A stretch of DNA of 64,000 nucleotides from Ectobius pallidus. Its lineage: Eukaryota; Arthropoda; Insecta; Blattodea; Ectobiidae. Below, piece by piece: positions 50,591-60,586 of the stretch. The DNA lies in NCBI GenBank assembly GCA_964059195.1, contig CAXKWD010000001.1:119283751-119347750 (forward strand), read 5' to 3'. The translations under genes and the position numbers were made by a program. The notes under the pieces are model-generated. The model was not told the origin of the DNA. It saw nothing but the letters and a program-made list of their open reading frames with translations, and searched no databases. The number at the start of each line of letters is the position of its first letter. Position 1 is the first letter of the stretch.

Positions 50591-50993
50591 TCAGCCACAG
50601 TGGTCTAGAGGTAGCGTGCCTGCCTCTAGATCCGTAGGTCGCGGGATCAAACCCGGCTGTGATCAATGGGTTTTTCAGGATGTAAAAATCCTGGGCACGG
50701 AGTCCTCCGGGAGGGACTTTAAGCTGGGGGGGCCCATGTCATAGATTTACGGCACGTAAAAGAACTCCAAGCCTAAATTAGAGCCTCTGGACAACATTTC
50801 TCGGCCCTTTCACATCCAAGTAATACCTTAGTTTCCTTAGGAGGGTTGAGAGGTGATGGGCTTACCACCTGTCCTTCTGTCCTCTCTCATAAAATAAGTG
50901 TAACAAAATTCATATAGGTAACAGAACATTCACTTAGAGGCCCCTTCGCCCCAACATAGGGGCTATAGGGTTCCAGACAGACAGACAGACAGA
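50591..50993 (+). repeat. SINE family 4 with perfect 14-bp target duplication
   Basis: The 403-bp element has a tRNA-like head (A box in GTGGTCTAGAGGTAGCGTGC, B box GGGATCAAACCC), a body with GTCATAGATTTACGGCACGT and an (AGAC)n 3' end. AAAATAAAGAGATA flanks it exactly (50577-50590 and 50994-51007), as expected for LINE-driven integration. This is the cleanest SINE insertion in the window. Confidence 0.9.
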
Positions 50994-51063
50994 AAAATAA
51001 AGAGATAAGCTTAATATTTATGTCACTTCATCAGACATAACTTTGTTTGTGAGAAAAACTATG

Positions 51064-51500
51064 TCACTGATTATAACTTCCCTGCATTAAAAGTGACAAT
51101 AACCAAGCAACACTCATCAATGAGGTTGATTCTACATAATCCAATTCAGAAGGAGAAATACAGTGAAGTAACAAAATGAAAGATTGAGATAAATAACACA
51201 GAACTTCACTGTTATAAGTACGGTACATACTTTCACAGGAAGTTTCAATGGCTCTTGCCTTCATCCTCAGCTAAGATGGCCAGAAGGGCTTCCTTTGTTT
51301 CTGGTAGATGCCTCTGTATGATCAACCAATCTTGAGATGAATTTGGTTGTCCTTTGGGATATCCACAATTTAAAAAATTATTTCTATTCTTCTGAATAAA
51401 TATTTTTCCCACACAATTAGTTCCCTTGCAAAAACTTTTTCCCATACTGTGAAGTTCCCTGAAAAACTTATCCCCAGACTGTAAATTCCCTTGCAAAAAT
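51064..51500 (-). repeat. Possible Penelope-like end with internal tandem repeat
   Basis: On the minus strand, 51241-51271 reads GCTGAGGATGA, AGGCAAGAGCC, ATTGAAACT. That gives hammerhead-like CUGAGGA, a GGC/GCC stem and GAAA. Upstream (51395-51500) three imperfect ~33-bp units of the type GCAAGGGAACTNNNAGTNTGGG are present. The open frame across it shows no recognised domain. Confidence 0.35.
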
Positions 51501-51873
51501 GAAAGAATTGACATGGGAAAAGTACTTATTCAGAATAATATAAATAACTTGTTAAATTTTGACCATATCTCAAGATCAGTTAATCTCACAGAGACATCTA
51601 CCAGAAATGCAGGAAGCTCATCGGTTTGAGGATGAAATCAAGAGCTTTCAAGCATGTTTAATGTAAGTATATTTATAATAGTGAAGCTGAGAGTTAATTA
51701 TTTCAATTTCTTAAAGTGGATTCTGCATGCAAGTTAAAAAAAGTATTTTTGTTCTTGGTAAAATCAACATTGCGGATTTGTATAATCCTCATTGCAGAAT
51801 GTTCTCTGAAGATTTATATTTGCCAGAAATCATCCCACCACCAACTCTCAGGTAAAGATAGATACTCTCTCAC

Positions 51874-52146
51874 CTCTGAGGCAGCTTTTTCTTGTATCAT
51901 CATTAACCGTCTAATTTCTGACTTGAGCCGTATGGATTCTCTCTGAAGGGTGCAAACTTCCTCACAAGTGGTACCTCGGTGACCTTCTGTAAAATCAAGT
52001 CGACATTTAAGCTTTGTGACTTCGGTTTGCAACTCCTGCAGTTGTATCTGTTTCTCTTCCAGTTTCTTCATTGATCCCACCAAACTTGCATTCACTTCAT
52101 TTACATTAGCTTGAAGATTCCTCACCAAATCCACTTTCATTTCAAG
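51874..52146 (-). CDS. Coiled-coil protein, exon i (most 3' found)
   Basis: This 91-codon exon lies between a TTTGGCAG acceptor and a GTGAGA donor, phase 0 at both ends. It encodes a long heptad-patterned helix (VDLVRNLQANVNEVNASLVG, SMKKLEEKQIQLQELQTEV, LQRESIRLKSEIRRLMMIQ) ending in AASE. It continues the chain of exons from 63354 leftward. The next exon, with the C terminus, was not found between here and 46.7 kb. I do not recognise the family; a centrosomal, ciliary or cytoskeletal coiled-coil protein is the natural guess. Confidence 0.8.
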
Positions 52147-52189
52147 CTGCCAAAGAAATAACAGTTTACTATAATTAGTATATTATCTG

Positions 52190-52691
52190 CAGTGATGGGA
52201 AGTAATTGAGTAAAAGTAATCAGATTACAGTAACAATTCCTTTTTTGGTCCCATTTACTTGTAATCAATACTTTTTTAAAAGTGTAATTTCTACTTGTAG
52301 TTTACTTCTGGAAATAAAATTGTAATTGTTACAATTTAGTAGTCGTTAGTATTAGTATCATTCTCGTTTGCTATATCGTCATCATTACCGTTTTTGCAAC
52401 TAATCTCCAAATTAGAGTTAATATTAACAAAAAGTTACTCAATGTTTCTGAAAATATTCTCATTGATGTGTTTTTTGTTGTTTGTTCATTAATAATTTGG
52501 GCTTGTGCCCAAAACAAACCCAAAACAAGGAATTTTTAGATACTGCCATTTTGTAAAGTAATTGTAAATGTAATTGTAATTTTACTGATTGCTTTTTGAA
52601 AATGTAATTTGTAATTGAAATTAAATAAAATGTCTCTCAGGTAATTGTAATTCAGCCCAATTACTTTCTTTTTGTACTTTTCGCATCACTG
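52190..52691. mobile_element. hAT-type MITE, CAGTGATG ends
   Basis: The 502-bp element has inverted ends CAGTGATGGGAAGTAATT and, reversed, CAGTGATGCGAAAAGTAC. ATTATCTG and ATTATCTA flank it (7 of 8 match). The subterminal sequence is made of AGTAATTGTAATT-like repeats. It lies in an intron of the coiled-coil gene. Confidence 0.8.
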
Positions 52692-52801
52692 ATTATCTAT
52701 CATTAACAGAATCAATACGAGTACACATTTCCCTGAACTTGAAATGATCACATTATTTGCCATTTTAAAGTATTTTACAAGAACTATGAACTATATATAA
52801 G

Positions 52802-53456
52802 TAAAGTGACCAACCATCCCATATTTCAAGGTTATGTCCCGTTAAACTTATTACATTGGTCGGGACGCTTATATGTCCCATATTTCAATCGTCCGTCCCG
52901 TATTGTCCCATTTTATTGTATGGATTTCATTTTGCCACCTTATTACAGAAGGTAGCAAACATTGAGATCAGAGGTATTTTAATGATAATAAAATTAGAAT
53001 AAAACACAATTTGCATCATTGTGTATTTAGTGGTATTTTAGAGTTACGACAGATAACGGGAGAGAAATTTGGTGTTACAGCGGCCTTATAGTTGCTCTAA
53101 TACCAGTTATTGAAAGATTGATCAGAATGTTCCAGCCAGTGAAGTCATATTTCCTTAGCGAAGAAAAATGCCCAGTAGTCATTAAGAATAATTTATTTGA
53201 ACAAGAATCAGCCGAATCGTGGCTCTACTTTCTTCATAGTCAGGCAGAAATTTTCCACAGTGCAACTTTGAAAATTGAATCTCAGAAAACTCAACGACAG
53301 AAGTGGCTGGAGTAATAGGTGACTTGAGAAATAAGCTAATATTCAGGAAGAATGAAACTTTTCTATCCCTGCACTCTTCAAATTAATAAAGTTTTTAAGC
53401 CTACGTGTAAAAAAAAATGTGTCCCGTATTCAGACTTTGAAAAAATGGTCACTTTA
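52802..53456 (+). mobile_element. hAT-type element with transposase remnant, perfect 8-bp duplication
   Basis: The 655-bp element has inverted ends TAAAGTGACCA and TGGTCACTTTA. TATATAAG is exact on both sides (52794-52801 and 53457-53464). It contains a piece of hAT transposase (53070-53315). The ends resemble those at 48528 and 56463, suggesting related families. Confidence 0.9.
53070..53315 (+). pseudogene. hAT transposase fragment
   Basis: The frame reads IPVIERLIRMFQPVKSYFLS, then PVVIKNNLFEQESAESWLYF and LHSQAEIFHSATLKIE. P-x-[IV]-E-R-[IL]-[IL]-x-x-F-x-P-[VL]-K-x-[YF]-F and the LYFLHSQ-x-x-x-F segment are typical of the middle of hAT transposases. The DDE triad and the dimerisation tail are absent. 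Confidence 0.7.
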
Positions 53457-53640
53457 TATATAAGTGTATTCATGGAATTATATTATAAAACAAATGGATA
53501 TCACATAATATTTGAGATTATTTTAGTGAATGATATTCCCCAAATTTATCTTTTAAGCAATGAAACATTTTTCACCCCTCAGTTTAGCTGTTGCTATTGA
53601 TTTGAAGATCTCAGTGTTGACATGCAATGATGGTTAGTGT

Positions 53641-54840
53641 AAAATAAAAAGACTTGAACAGACAGGCTAAGCGGTGTTCACCACATGTCAGTAAACTTCC
53701 AAAAACACTATGAGTATGAAATATTGGCTAATGGACTCCAAAGAGAAAATGGAGACAATTGAAACATTTTTTATTGGTTGCAAAAATAGTTGCTTGCAGT
53801 CTAAGCGGCCTGTCACACAGAACTTCGATCGATCAAGACCAATCGAGTGCCATCAAGCACTCTCGACTACATTTCTGTTCCTTGTCACACACCATCGAGC
53901 GTCATCGATCAATGGAAATATTATAGGTTACGTACATGTAAGATTTTACTAAGTCTACTCATCACTGTATATTAGAGGTAAAGTATATTACCTTCATAGG
54001 CCTACGTCTGCTTATCTCCTGCACATCATACTACATATGTAGGGTTTAATATTAGGCCTACTTTCTCAGACTACATCTGCTTACTTCAAGCTTCACCTGC
54101 CAACCACCTCGTTGAGCAAAAAGGTGTGTTTGTTGTAGTTCAATCGGCCACCGCTATTTGCAACAACTCGATCGTAATGTATATGTATTTGTACAATTAA
54201 ATTACATAAGAACATATCATTTTAAGTGCTTTAATCAATTTGTGCAATTTTATTTCGATCAAACATGAGTCCAAAACGGTAGCCTATTATTGTGTAAGTT
54301 AAATCTTCCAGCATCCATTCTGAAATTAAGGTGGGTATAAAGCTTCGGAGTGCTGCCATCTTCTTCACCCACCATTTTCCATTGACTGCCACTTGAAATC
54401 GGACAGGTTTGATTTCACAGACCAGTTGATCCCTCATGCTTGTTGTTGATCGCTGACGACTGGTGCTATGTGACTGGTTCGTTATATCGGTTGCTTGGTT
54501 GCTGTTGCTTGATCGGTTTAGTGTGACAGCCCCCCAATACTGCAGGCTATTATGAGTGGTTCAATGAATCATAGTTACGTATTATCTTGTATGTATGAAT
54601 AAATAGCTTTTAAGTCTGTTTTTGTAGTGTATTATCTTATGTGAATAAATAACCTTCAAATAATTATTTCGGCTACTGTTATCAATTAGTTAATATTATC
54701 AGATTAGCTGCATCCCGGAGTGATCACAATAAGCGGTGTGCACTGTACATGTTAATCACAATAAGAATTTGTTCCCATACATCTTTACCTATTTTATATA
54801 TATTTCAGGTGTAATCCTATACTCCAGTTCCATACACCCT
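53641..54840. repeat. Copy 1 of a larger repeat, split by a MITE
   Basis: The flanks 53641-53796 and 54535-54730 together match 57125-57470 and 58193-58260 plus about 58505-58535 (shared GTGGTTCAATGATTCACAGT-like, GAATAAATAACCTT-like and AAGCGGTGTGCACTGTAC-like segments). This lets insertion sites be read by comparing the copies. Confidence 0.6.
53797..54534. mobile_element. ~740-bp TIR element, GGCCTGTCACAC ends
   Basis: The left end GCGGCCTGTCACACAGAAC and the inverted right end GGGGGGCTGTCACACTAAAC share CTGTCACAC. Comparison with the unfilled copies at about 57280 and 57420 (GTCTATTACTG) supports both boundaries to within a base or two. A minus-strand frame (54231-54437) with WWVKKMAALRSFIPTLISEW is shared with 905-1165. 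TIRs of this type suit PIF/Harbinger, but a 3-bp duplication is not clear. Confidence 0.65.
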
Positions 54841-54844
54841 GCAA

Positions 54845-54990
54845 TCAAATTTTTTTTTTTTCTAAATCTTTTATTCTTATTTATAAATCTCAAGCTTATA
54901 TACCAAAAGATTACCCGAATGAGCAAGTGCTCATGATCAGGTACAGTTCAGTTATTTATATTGCAAAATTAATACACATTTAAGCCTAAA
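54845..54990 (-). repeat. LINE 3' tail, minus orientation
   Basis: Read on the minus strand, ATGAGCACTTGCTCATTCGG is a hairpin followed by AT-rich tail sequence (ATAAATAAGAATAAAAGATT). It resembles the hairpin tail at 37195-37330. Confidence 0.5.
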
Positions 54991-55267
54991 TACAAATACA
55001 TAAAACAAAATATAACTCTTTACTTGAAATCAATACCTAGAAAAAAATATTCTAAACATTGATTCTAAAATATATAATTCTCTAAAATATGGTAAAGAAG
55101 GCTCATACATATTTTTTTCTGTATCCTCTTCTTTCAACTTTCCATCTCAAACCTCTTATGAAGCAAGCATTCACCTTCTCACAGATTTCTTGTCTTTGTT
55201 ACTAAATACAGTGGCTAACAATATTTGAACAGTGTTCAATTTGTTAAATATGAAATGCTGAACCTAC

Positions 55268-55426
55268 CTCATTCTGCAGTTTTTCAATAGTTCGAACAGA
55301 GAACTGGTTCTGAGTAGCTACAGCTTGAAGCTGACAATCTCTCTCAGTTAACTCTGCCTTGATGTGTTGCAATTCTTTATTCAACTTGTCCACAGAATTT
55401 TCATTTTGATTAATTTGTGCTTCCTC
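55268..55426 (-). CDS. Coiled-coil protein, exon h
   Basis: The 53-codon exon is bounded by a TTCAACAG acceptor and a GTAGGT donor, phase 0 at both ends. It encodes EEAQINQNENSVDKLNKELQ, HIKAELTERDCQLQAVATQ and TIEKLQNE, a continuous heptad pattern. It joins to LEMKVDL in exon i and follows RELAER in exon g. A mariner element (55519-56199) is inserted in the upstream intron. Confidence 0.85.
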
Positions 55427-55518
55427 CTGTTGAATTGAAAAATAGATCATGTAAGTCTTCGATAATTAAAACTGAAGTAATAATTATAAATTGTATATAT
55501 ATATATCTATCATATCTA

Positions 55519-56199
55519 CGAGGGTCATTCAATAATTAAAGAGACAAATTGGTCTGGGGAAAAGACGGTTGGTAGTACAAGTTTGATACATTTAGGATTT
55601 TAAGTTGGCATCACTGGGATGAGTTCTAATCAGCTGACGGATCAACATTGCTCTGTTTTTAACCTCAAAATTAAGTTTAACGATGTCTGGTCTTCTTGAA
55701 AATTCCACATTGGTTGAACAACGTTCTGTGATTCATTTTTTGATTGCTGAAGGTGAAAAACCAGCCAATATATACTCTAGAATGACTAAAGTGTATGGTG
55801 AAAGTTGTATGAACCGTGGAAATTTTTACAAGTGGGTAGAACAGTTAAAAAGTGGTCGAGAATCAGTGATTGATGAATACCGTTCTGGCCGGCCTGTTGA
55901 AGTTGCAACTTCCTCACTTGAAACTCGAATTGATTTCCATTTGTTTGGTCCACTGAAGGAGGCATTACGTGGGAAGAAGTTCCAGGATAATGAGGATGTC
56001 AAGAAATTTGTGGGAAATTGGCTCCGACACCAAGATAAAGAGTTCTTTGCATCTGGTATAAAAAAGCTAGTAACCCATTGGGACAGGGGCATAAATGTTG
56101 ATGGGGATTATGTTGAAAAATAGGAAAAGCCTTGTTTTGTAAAAATAAACGGTTTTTTCTCCAGGTCAGTTTGTCTCTTTAATTACTGAATGACCCTTG
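55519..56199 (+). mobile_element. Mariner element with in-frame deleted transposase, TA duplication
   Basis: The 681-bp element has inverted ends CGAGGGTCATTCAATAATTA and, reversed, CAAGGGTCATTCAGTAATTA. TA lies on each side (55517-55518 and 56200-56201). It contains one open frame made of the two ends of a mariner transposase. A full-length relative would be about 1.3 kb. Confidence 0.92.
55683..56123 (+). CDS. Mariner transposase deletion derivative, 146 aa
   Basis: The frame from ATG to TAG is intact. Residues 1-80 keep the N-terminal helix-turn-helix region of mariner transposases (QRSVIHFLIAEGEKPANIYS, YKWVEQLKSGRES, YRSGRPVE), which binds the element ends. It then jumps to the C-terminal end (DFHLFGPLKEALRGKKF ... 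VGNWLRHQDKEFFASGIKKL). At least the first two catalytic aspartates of the DD34D triad are lost; the D before FHLF may be the remnant of the third. The protein could at most bind DNA and dimerise partly. Such products can interfere with an active relative, which is speculation here. Confidence 0.85.
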   Translation: MSGLLENSTLVEQRSVIHFLIAEGEKPANIYSRMTKVYGESCMNRGNFYKWVEQLKSGRESVIDEYRSGRPVEVATSSLETRIDFHLFGPLKEALRGKKFQDNEDVKKFVGNWLRHQDKEFFASGIKKLVTHWDRGINVDGDYVEK

Positions 56200-56462
56200 T
56201 ATATAATAAGAGAAAGTACTTTCTCTGTGAGTTATTAACATAGCTGGACAAAAAGGGTTCTGAAAGCATCTCAAAGCTGGCTTTTAAGTTCTGCTTTTGT
56301 TTGTGAGTTAAGAGTGAAAACTGGCAGAAAAGTGGTTTTTAGTGCTATCGAAGCACCAGTTTTTGCTAACACATTCCAACTGTGAAATTACTTGAAGGTG
56401 GACTTGCTCTTTTGCCATAGCAACTGGAAAAAAAGAGCGTTATGAAAATAGGGTGTACAGTA

Positions 56463-56610
56463 AGGTGACCATTCGTCTTGATTTGGTCGGGACAATCCTA
56501 AACAGCTGTCCCGTAATTTTATGTACCTTTGTCAGGATGCAAAATGTTAATTTTTTTTATTTAAGAAGTACTGATTTTGTCCCGATTTATGAAAATGGCC
56601 TACATTATGG
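56463..56610. mobile_element. hAT end fragment
   Basis: AAGGTGACCATTCGTCTTGA and the following GTCGGGACAATCC...CTGTCCCGTAATTTT resemble the left ends at 48528 and 52802 (GTGACCA followed by GTCCCG-type repeats). No matching right end was found, so it is an isolated or truncated end. Confidence 0.4.
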
Positions 56611-56869
56611 TGATAAAACAGTTAAATAAAATGCTATCATTATAATTGTGATGATTGCATCGTAAAATGTATTTCCTATAAGAAGAAAGTGGATATAACT
56701 ATGGGACATTAGACAATGAGCTACAACCCAGCATACACCACTTTTCTATTTGAATATTATAAATCAATAAATTCTGGGGAATAATGAAGGTGTTTCGGTC
56801 AGTTGGTCAAGCCAGTAGACCTATGATATCAATACATGTCCCAATTATTATTCATTAAAATATGGTCAG

Positions 56870-57080
56870 CTTAGTATATAGTCACAGAATGCCAACTCCC
56901 ATGACTGTTACTGATGGGTTTCTTGACTGGAGCTGCTACTTCTTTATCAAACAGCTCCATGGTTGTCCTCTAGAGGCTGAGTGCACCACGTTCCAGACCT
57001 CCAAACACAGAAAAATCCGAGGAAGTACCAGGAACCTGAGGATCCATAATCAGCAACACTAGCCAATAGACCATGCAGGC
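56870..57080 (-). repeat. SINE family 2, minus orientation
   Basis: The minus strand starts GCATGGTCTATTGGCTAGTG, then CCTCAGGTTCCTGGTACTTC, and carries the body GGAGCTGTTTGATAAAGAAG also present at 38.7 and 46.0 kb. Confidence 0.65.
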
Positions 57081-57176
57081 ATTGTAACTGCTTGTGCCAT
57101 ATGACACAGTCAACCCTTTTTTGAAACGATTTTTGCTATGTGGTGTTCACCACAGATCAGTATAGACTTACTCACC

Positions 57177-57456
57177 GTCACTCATAACTGAGTATGGAGT
57201 ATTGGTTAACAGACTCCTAAAGGGAAGTAAAAACAATTAAAAACTTTGTTGAAAAAATAGTTGTTTGTAGTCTATTACTGTATTAGCCTATATGTGGTTC
57301 AATGATTCACAGTTACGTCACTCATAACTGAGTATGGAGTATTGGCTAACAGACTCCTAAAGGGAAGTAAAAACAATTAAAAACTTTGTTGAAAAAATAG
57401 TTGTTTGTAGTCTATTACTGTATTAGCCTATATGTGGTTCAATGATTCACAGTTAC
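57177..57456. repeat. 140-bp tandem duplication
   Basis: Two copies with a 140-bp period (57177-57316 and 57317-57456) start GTCACTCATAACTGAGTATG and differ by at least one base (TTGGTTAAC versus TTGGCTAAC). A third, diverged copy is the one split by the MITE at 53797. Confidence 0.9.
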
Positions 57457-57496
57457 TTATTATTTTATGAAGAAATTTTTTTAATTCTGTTTTTTA

Positions 57497-58192
57497 CAGG
57501 GTCCGGCAGAGAAACCTGACGGTTTTTAAATTTAAATTACGATAAAACTGTATCGTTTGCATACATTATTTTATTTTAGAATTACAATACATCTCAAAGT
57601 ATTTTACCTACATAAATTACTTTTTGAAAATTGTGTTCCTACTTCAATCCACAAAGATAAATAAGCACATTACATCAAAATTATTACTATGGTTTCGTGA
57701 AAAGTTGGAATCAGCCGAAACTGCGTAGTGTTGTAACTCATTGTCGCCAGTACATCTCACGATTGAGCATTCAAGTAAAATAAATTGCGAAACTTAGTTA
57801 TGAAACCTACGTGTAAACAAGATTGCATCAGTTTTGCCGCCATTTCAACATTCACCAAAATGAGAATATTCCATGTCGGAATACCATACTGTTGTGGGTG
57901 GCAATTGTTTTTTACTTGAATGCGCAAGTGCGAGATATACTGGTGACAACAAGTTACGACACTACACAGTTTCAGCTGATTCCAACTTTTCACAACACCA
58001 TAGTAATATTTTTGATGTAATGGGCTTATTTAACTTTGTGGATTGAAGTAGGAACACAATTTTCAAAAAGTAATTGATGTAGGTAATTTTTTTTTAGATG
58101 TATTGTAATTCTAAAATAAAATAATGTACGCAAAGATACAGTTTTGTCATAATTTCAATTTAAAAACAGTCAGGATTCTCTACCGGACCCTG
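57497..58192. mobile_element. Mariner-type MITE with ~240-bp inverted ends, TA duplication
   Basis: The 696-bp element starts CAGGGTCCGGCAGAGAA and ends with the inverse (CTACCGGACCCTG). TA lies on both sides (57495-57496 and 58193-58194). The paralogous unfilled site at about 54615-54640 (GTTTTTGTAGTGTATTA) shows one TA. The inverted arms extend about 240 bp, leaving a short centre. No transposase is encoded. Confidence 0.85.
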
Positions 58193-58261
58193 TAGTTTAT
58201 ACTGTATATGAATAAATAACCTTAATTTAATTCCTTTGGCTACTGTTATCAATCGGTCACA

Positions 58262-58510
58262 ATATTTATTATTTATTTATTTATTTATATCTTAAAGGTC
58301 CCAAAGAGCACATATGGCTCGCATAAAGGGACAATCAAAAGTACATCATAGGCAGACTTTACAAAGTAATAGAATAGAGACTGCACAGATTATAAGAAAA
58401 AAAAATATATATATACAAAACAAACAAAAATATGTCAAAAATACATGGAAAAACAAAGGAGAGTATTAATTTATAGAATAGAACCAGAGTTCAATACTTA
58501 TTAATAGACA
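58262..58510 (-). repeat. LINE 3' end with (ATTT) tail, minus orientation
   Basis: On the minus strand TTGTCCCTTTATGCGAGCCA and GTGCTCTTTGGGACCTTTA form a terminal hairpin, followed by an (AAAT)n run. It resembles the hairpin tail at 37195-37330 and interrupts copy 2 of the larger repeat. Confidence 0.7.
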
Positions 58511-58760
58511 ATAAGCGGCGTGCACTGTACTGAAAACTTGAAACATAATATATAGTATTTATTTTGTCTTCACGTGTTCTCTCGACAAGTTATATTATTC
58601 CCATAGCAATATAATGCTATCAATTACATACTGAACTTTTCTAAGTGCCAAAGAGAATGTTGAGCAGATGCTGATTGCCAGAAATGCCATTTTGTCATGA
58701 CTTCCATGTGTTATGTTAAAGATACAAGTTATCTAATTCTGCTTATTAATAAAATCATAC

Positions 58761-58898
58761 TCTTTCTGCAAGTTCTCTCTTCAAATAAGTTTCTCGATTA
58801 GTTGCTTCCATTAACATTCTCTGGTGCTTCTTGTCATCCTCAGATAAATGGTAGTATGCACTTTCTGTTCTCTGTAGTCTATCTTCAAGATCTTTTAT
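58761..58898 (-). CDS. Coiled-coil protein, exon g
   Basis: The 46-codon exon lies between a TTTTCAG acceptor and a GTATGA donor, phase 0 at both ends. It encodes IKDLEDRLQRTESAYYHLSE and DDKKHQRMLMEATNRETYLK then RELAER, heptad-rich throughout. Confidence 0.85.
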
Positions 58899-58962
58899 CT
58901 GAAAATATAAATACAGTACAGTATATAGAATTTTAGAAAGTTTATACAGGGAAGTTAATATT

Positions 58963-59135
58963 ACGAAAAAATAATATTGAGATAGATCCATACACTGCTT
59001 CCCTTATTTTAATTACTAACCTGAATGGAGTATAACTGGTGAACATGGTGGGAAGGCTCACCGAAACCTGGGTTCAGGTTAGTAATTAAAATAAGGGAAG
59101 CAGTGTATGGATCTATCTCAATATTATTTTTTCAC
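58963..59135. repeat. Foldback with ~60-bp perfect arms in an intron
   Basis: The arms 58964-59024 and 59076-about 59134 (GATAGATCCATACACTGCTT on one side, AAGCAGTGTATGGATCTATC on the other) are apparently perfect inverse copies around a 51-base centre. AGTACAGTATATA also recurs just outside both arms, in direct orientation. A transcript through it would form a stable hairpin. Confidence 0.9.
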
Positions 59136-59254
59136 AGTACAGTATATAATTTGGTAAGCATTTACACCATAGTAAAAGTCAAGGAACTTTTCTTAAGAAT
59201 TCCAAATAAAATAAACAAACAAATAATAATACTGTACATGTTCTTAAAACTTAC

Positions 59255-59335
59255 CTTATATTTAAAATTTGACACTTCTTCAAGTGCAGATGATTCTAGA
59301 TTATTGTAGCGCTGATTTGCAACATCCAATTCATC
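59255..59335 (-). CDS. Coiled-coil protein, exon f
   Basis: The 27-codon exon encodes DELDVANQRYNNLESSALEE then VSNFKYK, between a TTACAG acceptor and a GTAAGT donor, phase 0 at both ends. Too small to recognise alone, it fits the frame of its neighbours exactly. Confidence 0.82.
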
Positions 59336-59474
59336 CTGTAATTTTAAACAGGAACCATTTAGAAATAACATAATTTCACAACTATTTTTTCCTTATGAAT
59401 TTATAATCTTATGCTCGTTTCACAAAGTAAATGTTAACTAATTTCAAAACAGTATACCATGGAATGTTCCAAAC

Positions 59475-59630
59475 CTGCAACATCTGATAGCCTGCTTGAA
59501 CACGAGCAAGGTTTTCAGACTTCTCCTTCAACAAACTATTCATTGTTGTCAACTTTTCTTCTAAGGATTTAAATGTAGCAAAACACTTGTTCACCTCTGC
59601 TGATGTTGAAGATTGCACCAGTGATTTAAT
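59475..59630 (-). CDS. Coiled-coil protein, exon e
   Basis: The 52-codon exon encodes IKSLVQSSTSAEVNKCFATF, KSLEEKLTTMNSLLKEKSEN and LARVQAGYQMLQ, between an AATTTCAG acceptor and a GTTTGG donor, phase 0. The donor is not ideal but phase supports it. Confidence 0.82.
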
Positions 59631-60334
59631 CTGAAATTTAGACAATACAAAAGTTTGTAGGGGAACTATTATTCCACTTGAACTCTGTATGGATTAATTA
59701 CAATAAAATATGGGAAAAATTATCTATTTGCTATTTATTTGCAGCACATGGCACTTTTTCATTAATAGAAGATGTTTTCAAGTGCTCAATGTATGATTCT
59801 ATTGTTTACTTTAATCATTTCCTGTGTGCCCATTTATTGCTGTTTGAAATCTCTGTAACAAGTGTCATGAAACCTTGTGAATATCACTGCTGTAGCTATT
59901 ATTACTTGGATTGTCTTGACTGACCATTGTGATATCTAATTAATGATTAAATATCAGCATAACCTTCAATTTTCAGTAAAATGAATTTTCATTTCAGTCT
60001 GCTTCAACATTAGAGTAATTTCCTTGATAGAACAGATATGTATAAGTAACAAAAAATTGCCTAAATAAACGATCATTCTCAAGAGAAAACTGAACATTTA
60101 GAAATAAAACTGGGAAAACAGGGAATTTTCAAAACATACACTCTCTCTGTCAGCAAACAGGTTCTTTTTTACATCTTGGATATATTTGATGTTAATTTTA
60201 TCAGACCATCAGAATGTCATACTTTTACTACCAACTATATATAAGAGTGTATTTTATATTAAAAGAAAGTATCCTTTAAATAAAATATTTTACATACATC
60301 AAGAAAAGACAAACAAAAAACTTGTTAAACTTAC

Positions 60335-60460
60335 CTGTAGTTTGTATTCTTCCAAAGTATCTTTTAACAGGTCAACTTCCCTCGCCAAAGTTACATTTCT
60401 TTTCTCCATCAGTTCATAATCAGTTTTCAACTCAAAACATTTCTGCTCCCAATTTTTTAT
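60335..60460 (-). CDS. Coiled-coil protein, exon d
   Basis: The 42-codon exon lies between a TTTACAG acceptor and a GTAAGT donor, phase 0. It encodes IKNWEQKCFELKTDYELMEK, RNVTLAREVDLLKDTLEEYK and LQ with a regular heptad pattern. Confidence 0.85.
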
Positions 60461-60586
60461 CTGTAAATAAAATTATTAATAGTGGTTTCATACTCCATCT
60501 TGACAACTAACACACAAATTCTTCACTGTGTCAATGTGACTTGAGCAAGAGTTACTCACTCCAAGCTTCTGGCAACAGTATGTTAA

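Noticed and set aside
51245..51514. C-terminal exon of the coiled-coil gene
   Set aside because: It is in the right strand and place, but the sequence is made of imperfect tandem repeats and a hammerhead-like end and has no coiled-coil pattern.
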